Shown: positions 24,449-33,221, counted from the stretch's first letter. The stretch: DNA of 38,657 bases from Clostridium muellerianum (GCF_012926525.1 NZ_JABBNI010000028.1:1-38657), one strand, 5' to 3'. Numbers and translations are program-made. Notes: a model not told the origin generated them from the sequence alone.

Positions 24449-24700
24449 GAAGAAACATTAAGCTGTATTTCGGCTGATATATGTTGTGCAGGAACACTCG
24501 CTTCATTTAAAAAGTTCTAATGCCTGAGATATTAAAAAACACCTACCTCCTCAAATGTGACTTCCTGTCACTTTCGGAGCTTTTGCCATCCTGGCAAAAA
24601 TTACGGTGTTTTTTAATATCTCAAGCATAAGAACTTCTAAAATTCGCTCGAATGTTCCTGCACAACATATATCAGTCTTCATACAGCTTAACGTCTCTTC
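24449..24700. repeat. Long imperfect palindrome, ~95-bp arms
   Basis: The left arm 24449-24543 is largely complementary to 24605-24700: TTAAGCTGTAT, CTGATATATGTTGTGCAGGA and TGAGATATTAAAAAACACC recur inverted. The 61-base centre contains GTGAC/GTCAC and TTTTGCCA/TGGCAAAA hairpins. There is no open frame. The right arm has a partial copy at 21210-21246. It could be a repetitive extragenic palindrome or the remains of a non-autonomous element. Confidence 0.8.
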
Positions 24701-25293
24701 TTACTTCAGTTTTGAATCTATGTGTTATATAGTGATTTATTTTAACTCTTTTTAATCCTTGTAATGTCATGTAATAATGCTGATGAAACACTTAATATAT
24801 CATGGAGTAAAAGTTAAAATACAAACTAGTAACTTCAAGCGTGCACATATAATTAAATTGTCATAAGTTATTTTAATAATTTAAAAGCATATCTATTAAT
24901 ACTTTATAACACTTAAAAGTTAAGGCGAAGCTCGCAGGTATATTAAATTTAAAATTAATTATTTTCTATTTTATAGAAACATCTCGAAAGAGATTTATCA
25001 ATTGAATTGTTGAAAACTCTAATACTAAACTACATTAGTGTTTCAAATGTAGTTTATAATCAAAGAATGTACTTTTTTTACAGGCTACGCCAAAAAGTAT
25101 TACTTAAAAACAGATAAAATATAATATAAATCAGATAGTAAGTATTATGAAAGCTACGCTTTTTTATTAAGATCTAAATTATAATGCATTATAAGCAATT
25201 TTTAATATTAGAATTACAATAGTTACTACACAGCTTTTATACACCATATATTCAATGTGTACTCCAACTAAAAAGTTGTGTTGCACTATTAAG
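24701..25293. other. Long AT-rich intergenic region without a recognised gene
   Basis: No supported reading frame on either strand. It contains AAACTACATT/AATGTAGTTT (25027-25055) and GTACTTTTT/AAAAAGTA-type hairpins (about 25069-25105). No T tract suggests a terminator for either neighbour. It may be decayed sequence. Confidence 0.5.
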
Positions 25294-26751
25294 CTACTTT
25301 GTATAATCTGTATAGTCTGATTTAAACCATTTAATAGATATACTAGCTTTTCCTGTTTCATCTTTAGGATTTACCTGTAAATTATCACTGCTTATTTTAG
25401 TTTTATTTAACAGGAATACTGTATTTTCTGGGTCATCACAATAGAAGGTAATTCCCCTTATATTATCAATAGTAGGAGTAGATTTTCCAAATATAGGATC
25501 ATCAACAGAACTTATATTAATATAAGTCTTACCATCTTCAGTTACTTTATTGTACATTAAGTATTTATGAATATTAGCATAGTTTAAAAGCCTGGAAGTT
25601 TTGGCTACAAGTATTTTGCCATTGGTTTCATATTCTTTTAGTAATCTTAAAGATTGTATGTTCTCTGGTTTAAACAAATATTCTGTGTTAACACCAAAAT
25701 GTTGTGCTACTATACTGTATTGTTTATTACTTACAATGCTGTCTAAATTACCTTTAGTAAGTTGGCGATGAATATGTTCAGGTGTCCATGTCCAATCCAT
25801 TTTGCCATTTACTAAATTATTTGTATATCTATAAAATCCCCAAACCTTTTGACCATCTCTTAGTGATAGTTCATAAAGAGGGTATGCATGTCCGAAACTA
25901 GTATCACTTAAAGAATTCCATATGTATTTAACACCATCTTGCATGGTTAAATCTGTATGATAGTAAGATGAATTAGGATTATCGCCCTGCTGGTAATTCA
26001 TAAAGCTGGAAGTTCCATGAGCACCAAAATTTTGTTTATTGGATTTATTACCATGGTTTATCCAAACTGTGGGTTTAAAGTTTATAGAATTTAAAGCATT
26101 CCAGGCATTTTTGGCTAAGCTTCTATTGAAGAGAGTGCCTTTTTCGTTTTTAGTTGAAAAATCTCCAAAAGCATGAATACAATCTATCCACCCAGAATCA
26201 ACAAAATGAATTATTTCATTAGCATTATGCTTTTCTGTTTTACTAGTTCCAGTAAAAAATGTCATTATGTTTTCTACTCCATTGCCATGAGTATCCACTG
26301 TAGAAGTCGTATTATCTGCCATATACATCCACAATGAATCTCCAATATCTAATCCCAAACCTTCACCATAAGGTGTTTTTTCTTTAGTGTTTAAAAATTT
26401 ATGATATGTCTGGAATTCATCTAGTGTAGTATCATCTATATCGGAACATATAGAGAGCATAGAACTAAATGGATATGGAAATTTTCTTAAATCTTTATTT
26501 TCAGAATCTGTAGTTTCATTATTAGAATTTAATACACTTTCTGGTATAGCATCAGCAGTTTTGCTTTTTTCACGTTTAATTTTTGGAGAACTATCAGCTG
26601 ATACTTTTAAACTATTAATTGATTTTTTTGAACAATAAAACTTAAAGCCTAAAAAAGAAGTAATTACAACTAATAAAACAAAAAAAGTTGAAATTAGAAG
26701 CCTAATTCTTCTAGCCTTTTTATATTTTTTAACTCTTGTTGATTTTTTCAT
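25294..26751 (-). CDS. Membrane-anchored extracytoplasmic protein, unidentified
   Basis: 485 aa from the ATG at 26751, 10 bases after AAGGA; an ATG two codons earlier is possible. A basic N-terminus and one membrane helix (about 17-37) precede a Ser/Lys/Asn-rich linker (40-90) and a globular domain. The domain opens with FPYPFSSMLSICSDIDDTT and contains GWIDCIHAFGDFS (His193) and VWINHGNKSNK (His233). The Asp pair followed by spaced histidines recalls the metal site of NodB-type polysaccharide deacetylases, but the match is loose and I do not assign the family. A small beta domain seems to close the protein. It is monocistronic. Confidence 0.75.
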   Translation of the reverse strand: MKKSTRVKKYKKARRIRLLISTFFVLLVVITSFLGFKFYCSKKSINSLKVSADSSPKIKREKSKTADAIPESVLNSNNETTDSENKDLRKFPYPFSSMLSICSDIDDTTLDEFQTYHKFLNTKEKTPYGEGLGLDIGDSLWMYMADNTTSTVDTHGNGVENIMTFFTGTSKTEKHNANEIIHFVDSGWIDCIHAFGDFSTKNEKGTLFNRSLAKNAWNALNSINFKPTVWINHGNKSNKQNFGAHGTSSFMNYQQGDNPNSSYYHTDLTMQDGVKYIWNSLSDTSFGHAYPLYELSLRDGQKVWGFYRYTNNLVNGKMDWTWTPEHIHRQLTKGNLDSIVSNKQYSIVAQHFGVNTEYLFKPENIQSLRLLKEYETNGKILVAKTSRLLNYANIHKYLMYNKVTEDGKTYINISSVDDPIFGKSTPTIDNIRGITFYCDDPENTVFLLNKTKISSDNLQVNPKDETGKASISIKWFKSDYTDYTK

Positions 26752-27248
26752 AAACATAACATCCTTATGATAATATTTGTTATAAAACATTATAATTAAT
26801 TTATTATTAGATTTAGTAAGATACTACCTGTAACACCAAGAACGTTTCTAGCTTACATTAGCAAATATGATAAGTAGATACTGGGTAATTATTTAATTTC
26901 TTTAAATTTAACGGTATAAGAACTTAAGCAAATTTCATATCAATGTTTATCATTGGTTGATTTACTACAGGAACATTGGTGCTATCAGTGATATGTAACA
27001 GACAAAAATATTATATAGCAAAGAGATAACTTTTACTAGTACTTGGATATTAAAATAAGGTTTTCTTAAGAATTTAGGTGTTAAAAAACATTTAAGTTTA
27101 ATTGAGTGTGTAAAAAATGTAATTTAATGATTTTTAAATTTTAAAATATTATAACATTAAGCAATTTAGAAATTGACTTTTGAAAAAAATTTAAAAATAC
27201 ATATTTAATACAACTTCTAAATTTTTTGAGAAAGTTTTTGCAATACTA
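26752..27248. other. AT-rich intergenic region
   Basis: Upstream region of the minus-strand membrane protein and of the uronate cluster. A CAATGTT/AACATTG inverted repeat spans 26940-26977. A short minus-strand frame there (ending INIDMKFA) has no start or ribosome binding site. Nothing else is supported. Confidence 0.45.
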
Positions 27249-27278
27249 TTGATAAATATTTAAAAAGTATTGTATAAT
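27249..27278 (+). promoter_or_regulatory. Promoter of the aldose epimerase gene
   Basis: TTGATA (27249-27254) and TATAAT (27273-27278) are 18 bp apart. The start falls near 27285, so the operator at 27292 lies at about +7 to +22. Confidence 0.7.
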
Positions 27279-27291
27279 GATTTTAAAATAA

Positions 27292-27307
27292 TTGTTAACG
27301 TTAACAT
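27292..27307 (+). promoter_or_regulatory. LacI/CcpA-type operator 1 of the epimerase gene
   Basis: TTGTTAACGTTAACAT contains a perfect 14-bp palindrome and fits the catabolite-responsive element pattern WTGNNARCGNWWWCAW. It differs from the CACGTG-centred operators at uxaC and uxaB. Confidence 0.7.
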
Positions 27308-27356
27308 AGGCGAAAAATTAATATTGACTAAGGATTAGAAAATGTCATTTTTATAA

Positions 27357-27372
27357 TTGTTAGCGATAACAA
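27357..27372 (+). promoter_or_regulatory. LacI/CcpA-type operator 2 of the epimerase gene
   Basis: TTGTTAGCGATAACAA fits the same cre-like pattern. Its centre is 65 bp from operator 1, close to six helical turns, which would allow looping or a double roadblock. Confidence 0.7.
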
Positions 27373-27430
27373 TACTTATATGTATAATATTGTTGGCCTT
27401 AAAAAAATAAGTATGGAGATGGTAAATTTG

Positions 27431-28462
27431 ATGAATAACAAAAATGAATCAGCTAGTATAAAAGAAGTTTTATGGAAAAATCATAAGGCTGTTCAATTTT
27501 CTGCAGGTGGATATGAAGCACTTATAGTACCAGAAGTAGGAGCTAATGTAATAGAATTTAGAAATACTATTAAAGAAGTAAGTATACTTAGAAGTCCTAA
27601 TGATGATTTAGAATTTGAAGAATTTAAAAGTAGACCTCAAGTATACGGATTACCAGTATTGTTTCCGCCAAATAGAATAGAAGATGGTAAATTTAAAGTA
27701 GGTGATAAAGTATATCAATTTCCTATAAATGAACCTAAAAATCATAATTATATTCATGGATTTATAAAAAATGATAGGTGGCAAATAACTAAAAAAGAAA
27801 TTATTTCTAAAGGTGAAGTCGAAATAGAAGCTGTTTTTAATTTTAATAAAGAACACAGCTTTTATAAATATTTACCACATGAATTTCAATTTAAATTAAT
27901 TTATAACCTTTCTAATAAAGGATTGAAGCAAACTACTAGTATCACTAATTTAAGCGATAAAGAAATGCCAATAGGTATAGGATATCATACAGCATTTAAT
28001 GTACCGTTCCATGAAGAAAGTAAGGATGAAGATTATAGAATAATAGCATCTATAGGTAAGAGATGGGTACAGGATGAGAGAAATTTACCAACAGAAGAAA
28101 TCTTAGATTTGACAGAGAAAGAAAAACAGTATGTTAATAAAGGTATAATACCATTAGGATATAAGATAGAATCTCATTATACATTAAAAAATATAAATGT
28201 AGATGGATCAGAATTTCATGGTGCAATAATTGAAGATATATCTAAAAAGCTCAGAGTAGTGTATGAAATGGGAAAAGAATATAAACATATGGTTATTTGG
28301 AATGATATGGGAGACAAGCATTATGTATGCATAGAACCTCAAACATGTGTGATAAATGCTCCAAATATTAATTTAGATGACAACATAACTGGATTTAAAA
28401 CATTAGCACCTAAGGATACTTGGAAGGAATCGGCAAAAATATATGTTGAGGATTTTAATTAG
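27431..28462 (+). CDS. Aldose 1-epimerase family protein
   Basis: 343 aa. Galactose-mutarotase fold: interconverts alpha and beta anomers of a sugar or uronic acid before it enters catabolism. Typical motifs are GYEALIVPEVGANVIEF, NHNYIHGF and GIGYHTAFNVPF (catalytic histidines), and CIEPQTC (catalytic Glu). I start at the ATG at 27431 (GGAG 12 bases upstream; the adjacent TTG at 27428 is also possible), because upstream in-frame ATGs lack a ribosome binding site. It is the first gene of the uronate region and lies under two cre-like operators. Its substrate is probably galacturonate or a related pectin sugar, inferred from context. Confidence 0.88.
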   Translation: MNNKNESASIKEVLWKNHKAVQFSAGGYEALIVPEVGANVIEFRNTIKEVSILRSPNDDLEFEEFKSRPQVYGLPVLFPPNRIEDGKFKVGDKVYQFPINEPKNHNYIHGFIKNDRWQITKKEIISKGEVEIEAVFNFNKEHSFYKYLPHEFQFKLIYNLSNKGLKQTTSITNLSDKEMPIGIGYHTAFNVPFHEESKDEDYRIIASIGKRWVQDERNLPTEEILDLTEKEKQYVNKGIIPLGYKIESHYTLKNINVDGSEFHGAIIEDISKKLRVVYEMGKEYKHMVIWNDMGDKHYVCIEPQTCVINAPNINLDDNITGFKTLAPKDTWKESAKIYVEDFN

Positions 28463-28524
28463 AATTAGCAGCATAGGAGAAATTAAATATTGAGAGAATA
28501 CAGGGGCAATCTATAAAAACATTT

Positions 28525-28540
28525 TTGCACACGTTAACAA
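28525..28540 (+). promoter_or_regulatory. LacI-type operator 1 of uxaC
   Basis: TTGCACACGTTAACAA is a 16-bp inverted repeat with imperfect halves, upstream of the -35. Its centre is 67 bp from operator 2. Confidence 0.7.
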
Positions 28541-28548
28541 AAAAACTA

Positions 28549-28577
28549 TTGTAATATAAAAAGAAAACGTTTATAAT
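28549..28577 (+). promoter_or_regulatory. uxaC promoter
   Basis: TTGTAA (28549-28554) and TATAAT (28572-28577) at 17-bp spacing, bracketed by the two operators. Confidence 0.75.
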
Positions 28578-28590
28578 AAAAGCATAGCAA

Positions 28591-28608
28591 ATTGTTCACG
28601 TGAACAAT
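28591..28608 (+). promoter_or_regulatory. LacI-type operator 2 of uxaC
   Basis: ATTGTTCACGTGAACAAT is a perfect 18-bp palindrome at about +8 to +25. It is the best match to the consensus TTGTTCACGTGAACAA shared with uxaB, probably the site of the LacI-family regulator encoded at 31987. Confidence 0.85.
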
Positions 28609-28640
28609 AAGATAATAATGAAAAAAGTAGGGTGATTATA

Positions 28641-30041
28641 GTGAAAAAGTTTATGGACGAAAATTTTTTATTAAATAATGATACTGCAGTAAACTTGTAT
28701 CATGAATATGCAAAAGATATGCCTATTATAGATTATCATTGCCACTTAAATCCAAAAGAAATTTTTGAAAATAAAAGATTTAAAAATATAACTGAAGTTT
28801 GGTTATATGGGGATCATTATAAGTGGAGAGCTATGAGAAGTAATGGGATAGATGAAAAATACATTACTGGAGATGGAACTGATTATGAAAAATTTATGGC
28901 CTGGGCGAAAACTTTACCAATGGCTATAGGAAATCCTCTTTATCATTGGACACATTTGGAACTTCAAAGATTCTTTGGAATATACCAGGTTTTAAATGAA
29001 AAAACTGCTCCTGAAATTTGGGAAAGAGCAAATAAATTATTGAATGGAGAGGGTTTTGGAGCAAGAGACTTAATTAAAAAATCAAATGTAAAAGTTATAT
29101 GTACTACAGATGATCCAATAGATTCATTAGAATATCATTTGAAATTGAAAGAATGTAAGGATTTTGATGTAAAAGTTTTACCAGCATTTAGGCCTGATAA
29201 AGGAATTAATATAAGTAAGAAAACTTTTGTACCATGGATTGAAAAACTTGGACAAGTATCAGGAAAAACTATAAATAATTATGATGATCTTATAGAAGCA
29301 TTAAAGGGAAGAATTGATTTCTTCCATTCTGTAGGATGCAGGGTTTCAGATCATGCATTAGATAGTGTGGTGTATGCAGAAGGATCTAAAGAAGAAATTG
29401 AAAAAGCTTTCTTAAAGGCATTAAAAGGTGAAATATTAACTTCAGACGAAATAAGCAAATACAAAACATCAGTTTTAAAATTCTTAGGAGAAACTTATGC
29501 TAAATTAGGTTGGACAATGCAGTATCATATTGCTGCTATGAGAGATAATAATACTAAGATGTTTAATAAACTAGGTCCAGATACAGGATTTGATTCTATA
29601 AATGATGAAGGGATTGCTTATCCTCTTTCAAGAATTTTAGATTCATTAGAAACTAAAAATTTACTTCCAAAAACAATTTTATATACTTTAAATCCAAAGG
29701 ATAATTTTATTCTTGGAACTATGCTTGGAAACTTTCAAGGAACAACTGCTCCAGGGAAAATACAATTTGGATCGGCATGGTGGTTTAATGATCACAAGGA
29801 TGGAATGGTAGAACAGATGAAATCGCTAGCTAATCTTGGACTTTTAAGCCGATTTGTAGGAATGTTAACTGATTCTAGAAGCTTTCTATCATATACAAGA
29901 CATGAGTATTTTAGAAGAATACTTTGTAATTTAATAGGAGAATGGGTTGAAAATGGAGAATATCCAAATGACATAGAATTTTTGGGAAAAGTTGTGCAAG
30001 ATATATCTTACAATAATGCAAAAGAATATTTTGCAATGTAG
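28641..30041 (+). CDS. uxaC: Glucuronate/galacturonate isomerase
   Basis: 466 aa. Converts D-galacturonate to D-tagaturonate (and D-glucuronate to D-fructuronate), the first cytoplasmic step of uronate catabolism. The family start KKFMDENFLLNNDTA, the metal-site IDYHCHLNPKEI (two histidines), CTTDDPIDSLEYH, VSDHALD and MLTDSRSFLSYTRHEYFRR are all present, and the length is normal. The start is the GTG at 28641 after TAGGGTG; an earlier in-frame GTG lies over that site. It is preceded by a promoter with two operators and followed by the structured RNA copy 2. Confidence 0.96.
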   Translation: MKKFMDENFLLNNDTAVNLYHEYAKDMPIIDYHCHLNPKEIFENKRFKNITEVWLYGDHYKWRAMRSNGIDEKYITGDGTDYEKFMAWAKTLPMAIGNPLYHWTHLELQRFFGIYQVLNEKTAPEIWERANKLLNGEGFGARDLIKKSNVKVICTTDDPIDSLEYHLKLKECKDFDVKVLPAFRPDKGINISKKTFVPWIEKLGQVSGKTINNYDDLIEALKGRIDFFHSVGCRVSDHALDSVVYAEGSKEEIEKAFLKALKGEILTSDEISKYKTSVLKFLGETYAKLGWTMQYHIAAMRDNNTKMFNKLGPDTGFDSINDEGIAYPLSRILDSLETKNLLPKTILYTLNPKDNFILGTMLGNFQGTTAPGKIQFGSAWWFNDHKDGMVEQMKSLANLGLLSRFVGMLTDSRSFLSYTRHEYFRRILCNLIGEWVENGEYPNDIEFLGKVVQDISYNNAKEYFAM

Positions 30042-30065
30042 ATATTTTAAGTATCAAGTGATTAT

Positions 30066-30093
30066 TTGGGTTAAGGTGAAGTTTGCTTATAAT
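30066..30093 (+). promoter_or_regulatory. Candidate promoter of structured RNA copy 2
   Basis: TTGGGT (30066-30071) and TATAAT (30088-30093) are 16 bp apart, with a start near 30100, just before the conserved RNA block. The -35 is weak. Confidence 0.45.
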
Positions 30094-30115
30094 GAATTTG
30101 ATCGTAATCTGAATT

Positions 30116-30270
30116 TTAGAAGAACTTATTCAGGCACATAAAGTAGCTATCCTAAGGTTAAGCATAGAGCTAAAATCTATGATTTTGTACGAAATCCTTA
30201 CTATTTTTACAGAAGGAGAAGAGGTTTCATATAAAGATTGGAGTGTTAGCAAGGGGAGTTCATCGGATAG
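30116..30270 (+). ncRNA. Structured RNA, copy 2 (unrecognised family; first copy at 9388)
   Basis: It carries the same conserved 5' block (30116-30152) and GTGTTAGCAA (30243-30252) as copy 1. The closing helix is CTATCC (30147-30152) with GGATAG (30265-30270). The variable hairpin is CATAGA/TCTATG (30163-30181), and the ACAGA-containing hairpin is TCCTT (30195-30199) with AAGGA (30213-30217). Helix sequences differ from copy 1 but pairing is kept. It sits between uxaC and the transporter gene, and a 15-bp hairpin follows, so it could be a leader of the transporter or an independent RNA. Confidence 0.6.
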
Positions 30271-30275
30271 AAGTC

Positions 30276-30311
30276 TAATCTCTTCTGTACCTAATAGTAC
30301 AGAAGAGATTA
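30276..30311 (+). promoter_or_regulatory. Perfect 15-bp hairpin before the transporter gene
   Basis: 30276-30290 is exactly complementary to 30297-30311 around CTAATA. No T run follows, so it is not a classical terminator. CTTCTGT in its left arm could alternatively pair with ACAGAAG at 30209-30215 inside the structured RNA. Confidence 0.6.
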
Positions 30312-30376
30312 AAGATAATAGTATGTATATGTTTTGTTAAATGTAAACGATTTTGTATCATAGGAGGAGTAAAAAC

Positions 30377-31759
30377 ATGGAGCAAAAAAGCGTACAGAAA
30401 ACTAAAAAAAAATTAACCTTAAAGGAAAAAATATCTTATGGTTTTGGTGACTTTGGTAATGGATTTATGTTTGATTTAGGACAGGCATATCTTTCTAAGT
30501 TCTTTACTGATGTATGTGGCATACCAGCAGCGGCAGCAAAAAATATTTTTGTATATACAAAGGTATTTGATGCATTTATGGATCCTATAGCTGGATCAAC
30601 TATTGATGCAAGAAAACCAGGTAAACATGGTAAATTTAGACCGGTTATGATGGTTTCAAGTATAATTCTTGCTATATTAACAATTGTAACATTTTTGATG
30701 CCAGGGACTACACCTACTAGTAAATTGGTATATGCATATGCTGCTTATATGGTATGGGGACTTATATATTCATTTACAAATGTTCCTTATGGATCATTAG
30801 CCTCTGTTATGACTCAAGATGTTGACGAAAGAAGCCAAATGGCAACGTTTAGACAAACGGGATCTTTAGCAGCACAGTTAATAACTGGTGTAGCATTTGT
30901 ACCTATACTTATACATTTTTCAGATCCTAAAATAGGATATCCAGTAGCTGCTGCTATTATGGCTTTAATAGGCGTAATTTCATTTTATATTTGTTTTAGA
31001 AACACTAAAGAACACATTCAACCTAAAGCAAAAGTACAAGAGAAAACAACTGTGGGTGATTATGCTAAAGCAGTATTCACAAATAAACCGTTATTATGTT
31101 TAATTCTTATGACTTTATTTACAATATCTGCAATGAATGCAAATAATCAAATGATGATATATTATTGTCAATATGCTCTTGGAAATGTTAAACTTCAACC
31201 AGTTATAAACAGTATAATGATTGGATGTTCTATTTTAGGAATCGCAGCTATTCCTAAAATGGTTAAAAAATTTGGAAAAAAGAAAACTGCTATGATAGGT
31301 TTCGCAATTGGTATCATTGCTAATGGATTAAACTTTATATTACCAGCAAACTTTTATGTATTCACAATACTTGTAACTATAGGATATGCAGGACTTGCTA
31401 TTCCAAATGGTGTTACTTGGGCTTTCGTTTCTGATGCTATTGATTATGGTGAATGGCATACAGGAAAGAGAAAAGAAGGTATAACTTATGCTGCATTTAA
31501 CTTCTCAAGAAAAATAGCTCAATCTATAGCAGCTTATGTTACTTTAGGAGCTTTACAATTAACAGGATATGTAGCAAATGCACATCAAAGCGCAAAAACA
31601 TTATTAGGAATGAAAGCAGTAATGGCATTATATCCAGCTGTTGCATTAGCTATAGCTGCTGTTGTAATCGGTTTATTATATAATTTATCAGATGATAAAT
31701 ATAGAGATATAGTATCTGATTTACAGCAAGGAAAGTTTGATAAAAATGTAGTAAAATAA
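30377..31759 (+). CDS. GPH-family uronate/glycoside:cation symporter
   Basis: 460 aa, about 12 membrane helices. Member of the glycoside-pentoside-hexuronide:cation symporter family of the MFS superfamily: KEKISYGFGDFGNGFMFDL, DPIAGSTIDARKPGKHGKFR and WAFVSDAIDYGEWHTGKRKE are characteristic. Placed between uxaC and the regulator, it is likely the galacturonate (or oligouronide) importer. The start ATG at 30377 has ATAGGAGGAG 7 bases upstream. The leader holds the structured RNA copy 2 and a 15-bp hairpin; a terminator follows. Confidence 0.92.
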   Translation: MEQKSVQKTKKKLTLKEKISYGFGDFGNGFMFDLGQAYLSKFFTDVCGIPAAAAKNIFVYTKVFDAFMDPIAGSTIDARKPGKHGKFRPVMMVSSIILAILTIVTFLMPGTTPTSKLVYAYAAYMVWGLIYSFTNVPYGSLASVMTQDVDERSQMATFRQTGSLAAQLITGVAFVPILIHFSDPKIGYPVAAAIMALIGVISFYICFRNTKEHIQPKAKVQEKTTVGDYAKAVFTNKPLLCLILMTLFTISAMNANNQMMIYYCQYALGNVKLQPVINSIMIGCSILGIAAIPKMVKKFGKKKTAMIGFAIGIIANGLNFILPANFYVFTILVTIGYAGLAIPNGVTWAFVSDAIDYGEWHTGKRKEGITYAAFNFSRKIAQSIAAYVTLGALQLTGYVANAHQSAKTLLGMKAVMALYPAVALAIAAVVIGLLYNLSDDKYRDIVSDLQQGKFDKNVVK

Positions 31760-31843
31760 AATATATTATTTATTGAAATTGTTTTGTTTATTTTAAAAGT
31801 AAAATTTTGATAATATATTATTTTAAATAACTTTTATCTTATG

Positions 31844-31890
31844 CAAGTGTTTGGATTTTAATAATGTAAACACTTGTATTTTGTTTTATT
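31844..31890 (+). terminator. Rho-independent terminator after the transporter gene
   Basis: CAAGTGTTT (31844-31852) pairs with AAACACTTG (31868-31876), followed by TATTTTGTTTTATTTTT. Confidence 0.75.
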
Positions 31891-31986
31891 TTTTAAAATT
31901 TAAGAATGTATACTGTAGTTTACTTATAAAGAATGTGATATTATCAAAAGAAGAAATATAGTTTTATGATAAGAAAGGTGACCATA

Positions 31987-32997
31987 ATGAGTGTAACAAT
32001 AAAGGATATAGCAAAATTAGCAAATGTATCACATACAACAGTTTCAAGAGCACTTAATAATAGCCCTTTAATAAATGAAGAAACAAAAAGTAAAATAAAA
32101 GCTATAGCAGAACAGCTTAACTATGTGCCTAATTATATTGCAAAAAGCTTAGTATTAGATAAATCTTATACAATAGGATTATTTTTTTCTAGTATAAGTA
32201 AAGGCACATCTTCAGGATTTTTCTTTGAAACAGTAACCGGAGTAAATAGTGCTATAGAGGAAAATTATAATCTGGTTGTAAGGGGAATTGATAATTACAA
32301 GGACTTTACAGCTATTAATAAAAAGAGATTTGATGGAATTGTGTTAATGAGTCAAAGTGATAATGATAATTACTTTGTATATGATGTAATGCAGAAGGGG
32401 ATTCCACTAGTGGTTTTAAATAGAGAATTAGAAGAAGAAGCCCTAATAAATATAATATCCGACGACAAGGAAGGTACTTTTAAAGCTGTAGAACATTTAA
32501 TAGAAAATGGACATAGAGATATAGCTATAATAGAAGGAAAAAAGGAATTTAAATCTAGTAAAAATAGAAAAGAAGGATTTATGGAAGCTTTAATTTACTA
32601 TAATGTGCCAGTACGCAGCGAATATATGGTTAAAGGGAACTATGATATGAAAAGTGGATATGATGCCATGAAAAAACTTATGAATTTAGATAAAGTTCCT
32701 ACAGCAGTATTTTGTTCCAATGATGATATGGCGATAGGTGCTATAAAGGCAGCATTTGATAATGGTCTTAGTGTTCCAAAAGATGTTTCAATAGTGGGAT
32801 TTGATGATATAGCAGTTTCAGAGTATTCTACACCTTCACTTACAACTGTAAAAAGACCTATAGAAGATATAAGTGTAATGGGGGGGAAAAAGATAATTGA
32901 CATAATAAATGGAGAAAATTATAAAGGTGAAAAAATTTATCTTAAAACAAAGCTTTTAGTAAGAGATTCTGTTTTGAGATTAAACAAAGATAGCTAA
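31987..32997 (+). CDS. LacI-family regulator of the uronate genes
   Basis: 336 aa. The N-terminal helix-turn-helix and hinge (TIKDIAKLANVSHTTVSRAL, then NYVPNYIAKSL) precede a periplasmic-binding-type sensor domain (IGLFFSSISKG, FDGIVLMSQ, AVFCSNDDMAIGAIKA, VSIVGFDDIAVSEY). It most likely binds the TTGTTCACGTGAACAA-type operators at uxaC and uxaB and is released by a uronate intermediate, by analogy with KdgR/UxuR-type LacI proteins. The start ATG at 31987 follows AAAGGTG; an earlier in-frame ATG lacks a good site. No such operator precedes its own gene. Confidence 0.9.
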   Translation: MSVTIKDIAKLANVSHTTVSRALNNSPLINEETKSKIKAIAEQLNYVPNYIAKSLVLDKSYTIGLFFSSISKGTSSGFFFETVTGVNSAIEENYNLVVRGIDNYKDFTAINKKRFDGIVLMSQSDNDNYFVYDVMQKGIPLVVLNRELEEEALINIISDDKEGTFKAVEHLIENGHRDIAIIEGKKEFKSSKNRKEGFMEALIYYNVPVRSEYMVKGNYDMKSGYDAMKKLMNLDKVPTAVFCSNDDMAIGAIKAAFDNGLSVPKDVSIVGFDDIAVSEYSTPSLTTVKRPIEDISVMGGKKIIDIINGENYKGEKIYLKTKLLVRDSVLRLNKDS

Positions 32998-33094
32998 GAA
33001 CTAGTTAGAATGAGTAACAAAATTAAACAGCAGATAATATATTCAATGTAATTAAATTTTTTTATAACTATAAAAAATGTTTTTTTAAAACCTG

Positions 33095-33110
33095 TTGTTC
33101 ACGTGTGCAT
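33095..33110 (+). promoter_or_regulatory. LacI-type operator 1 of uxaB, overlapping the -35
   Basis: TTGTTCACGTGTGCAT. Its first six bases (TTGTTC) are also the -35, 17 bp before TATAAT at 33118-33123, so a bound repressor would occlude RNA polymerase. Confidence 0.8.
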
Positions 33111-33117
33111 AATGTAG

Positions 33118-33123
33118 TATAAT
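33118..33123 (+). promoter_or_regulatory. -10 element of the uxaB promoter
   Basis: TATAAT, 17 bp after TTGTTC. Transcription should start near 33130. Confidence 0.75.
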
Positions 33124-33186
33124 AAAATCAATAAACAAATAAATATAAAATTATATATAGCGCTTAATGGGGAAGATTAAGGTTTA

Positions 33187-33202
33187 TTGCACACGTGAAC
33201 AA
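33187..33202 (+). promoter_or_regulatory. LacI-type operator 2 of uxaB
   Basis: TTGCACACGTGAACAA, 92 bp centre-to-centre from operator 1, inside the leader just before the ribosome binding site. Confidence 0.8.
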
Positions 33203-33221
33203 AACATTTAGGAGGGTAATT

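Noticed and set aside
26936-27010. Short minus-strand frame ending PVVNQPMINIDMKFA
   Set aside because: No start codon or ribosome binding site, and an in-frame stop shortly upstream; too little to call a gene.
30340-30356. ATGTAAACGATTTTGT near the transporter start as a cre site
   Set aside because: Only the left half fits; the right half lacks the required CA.
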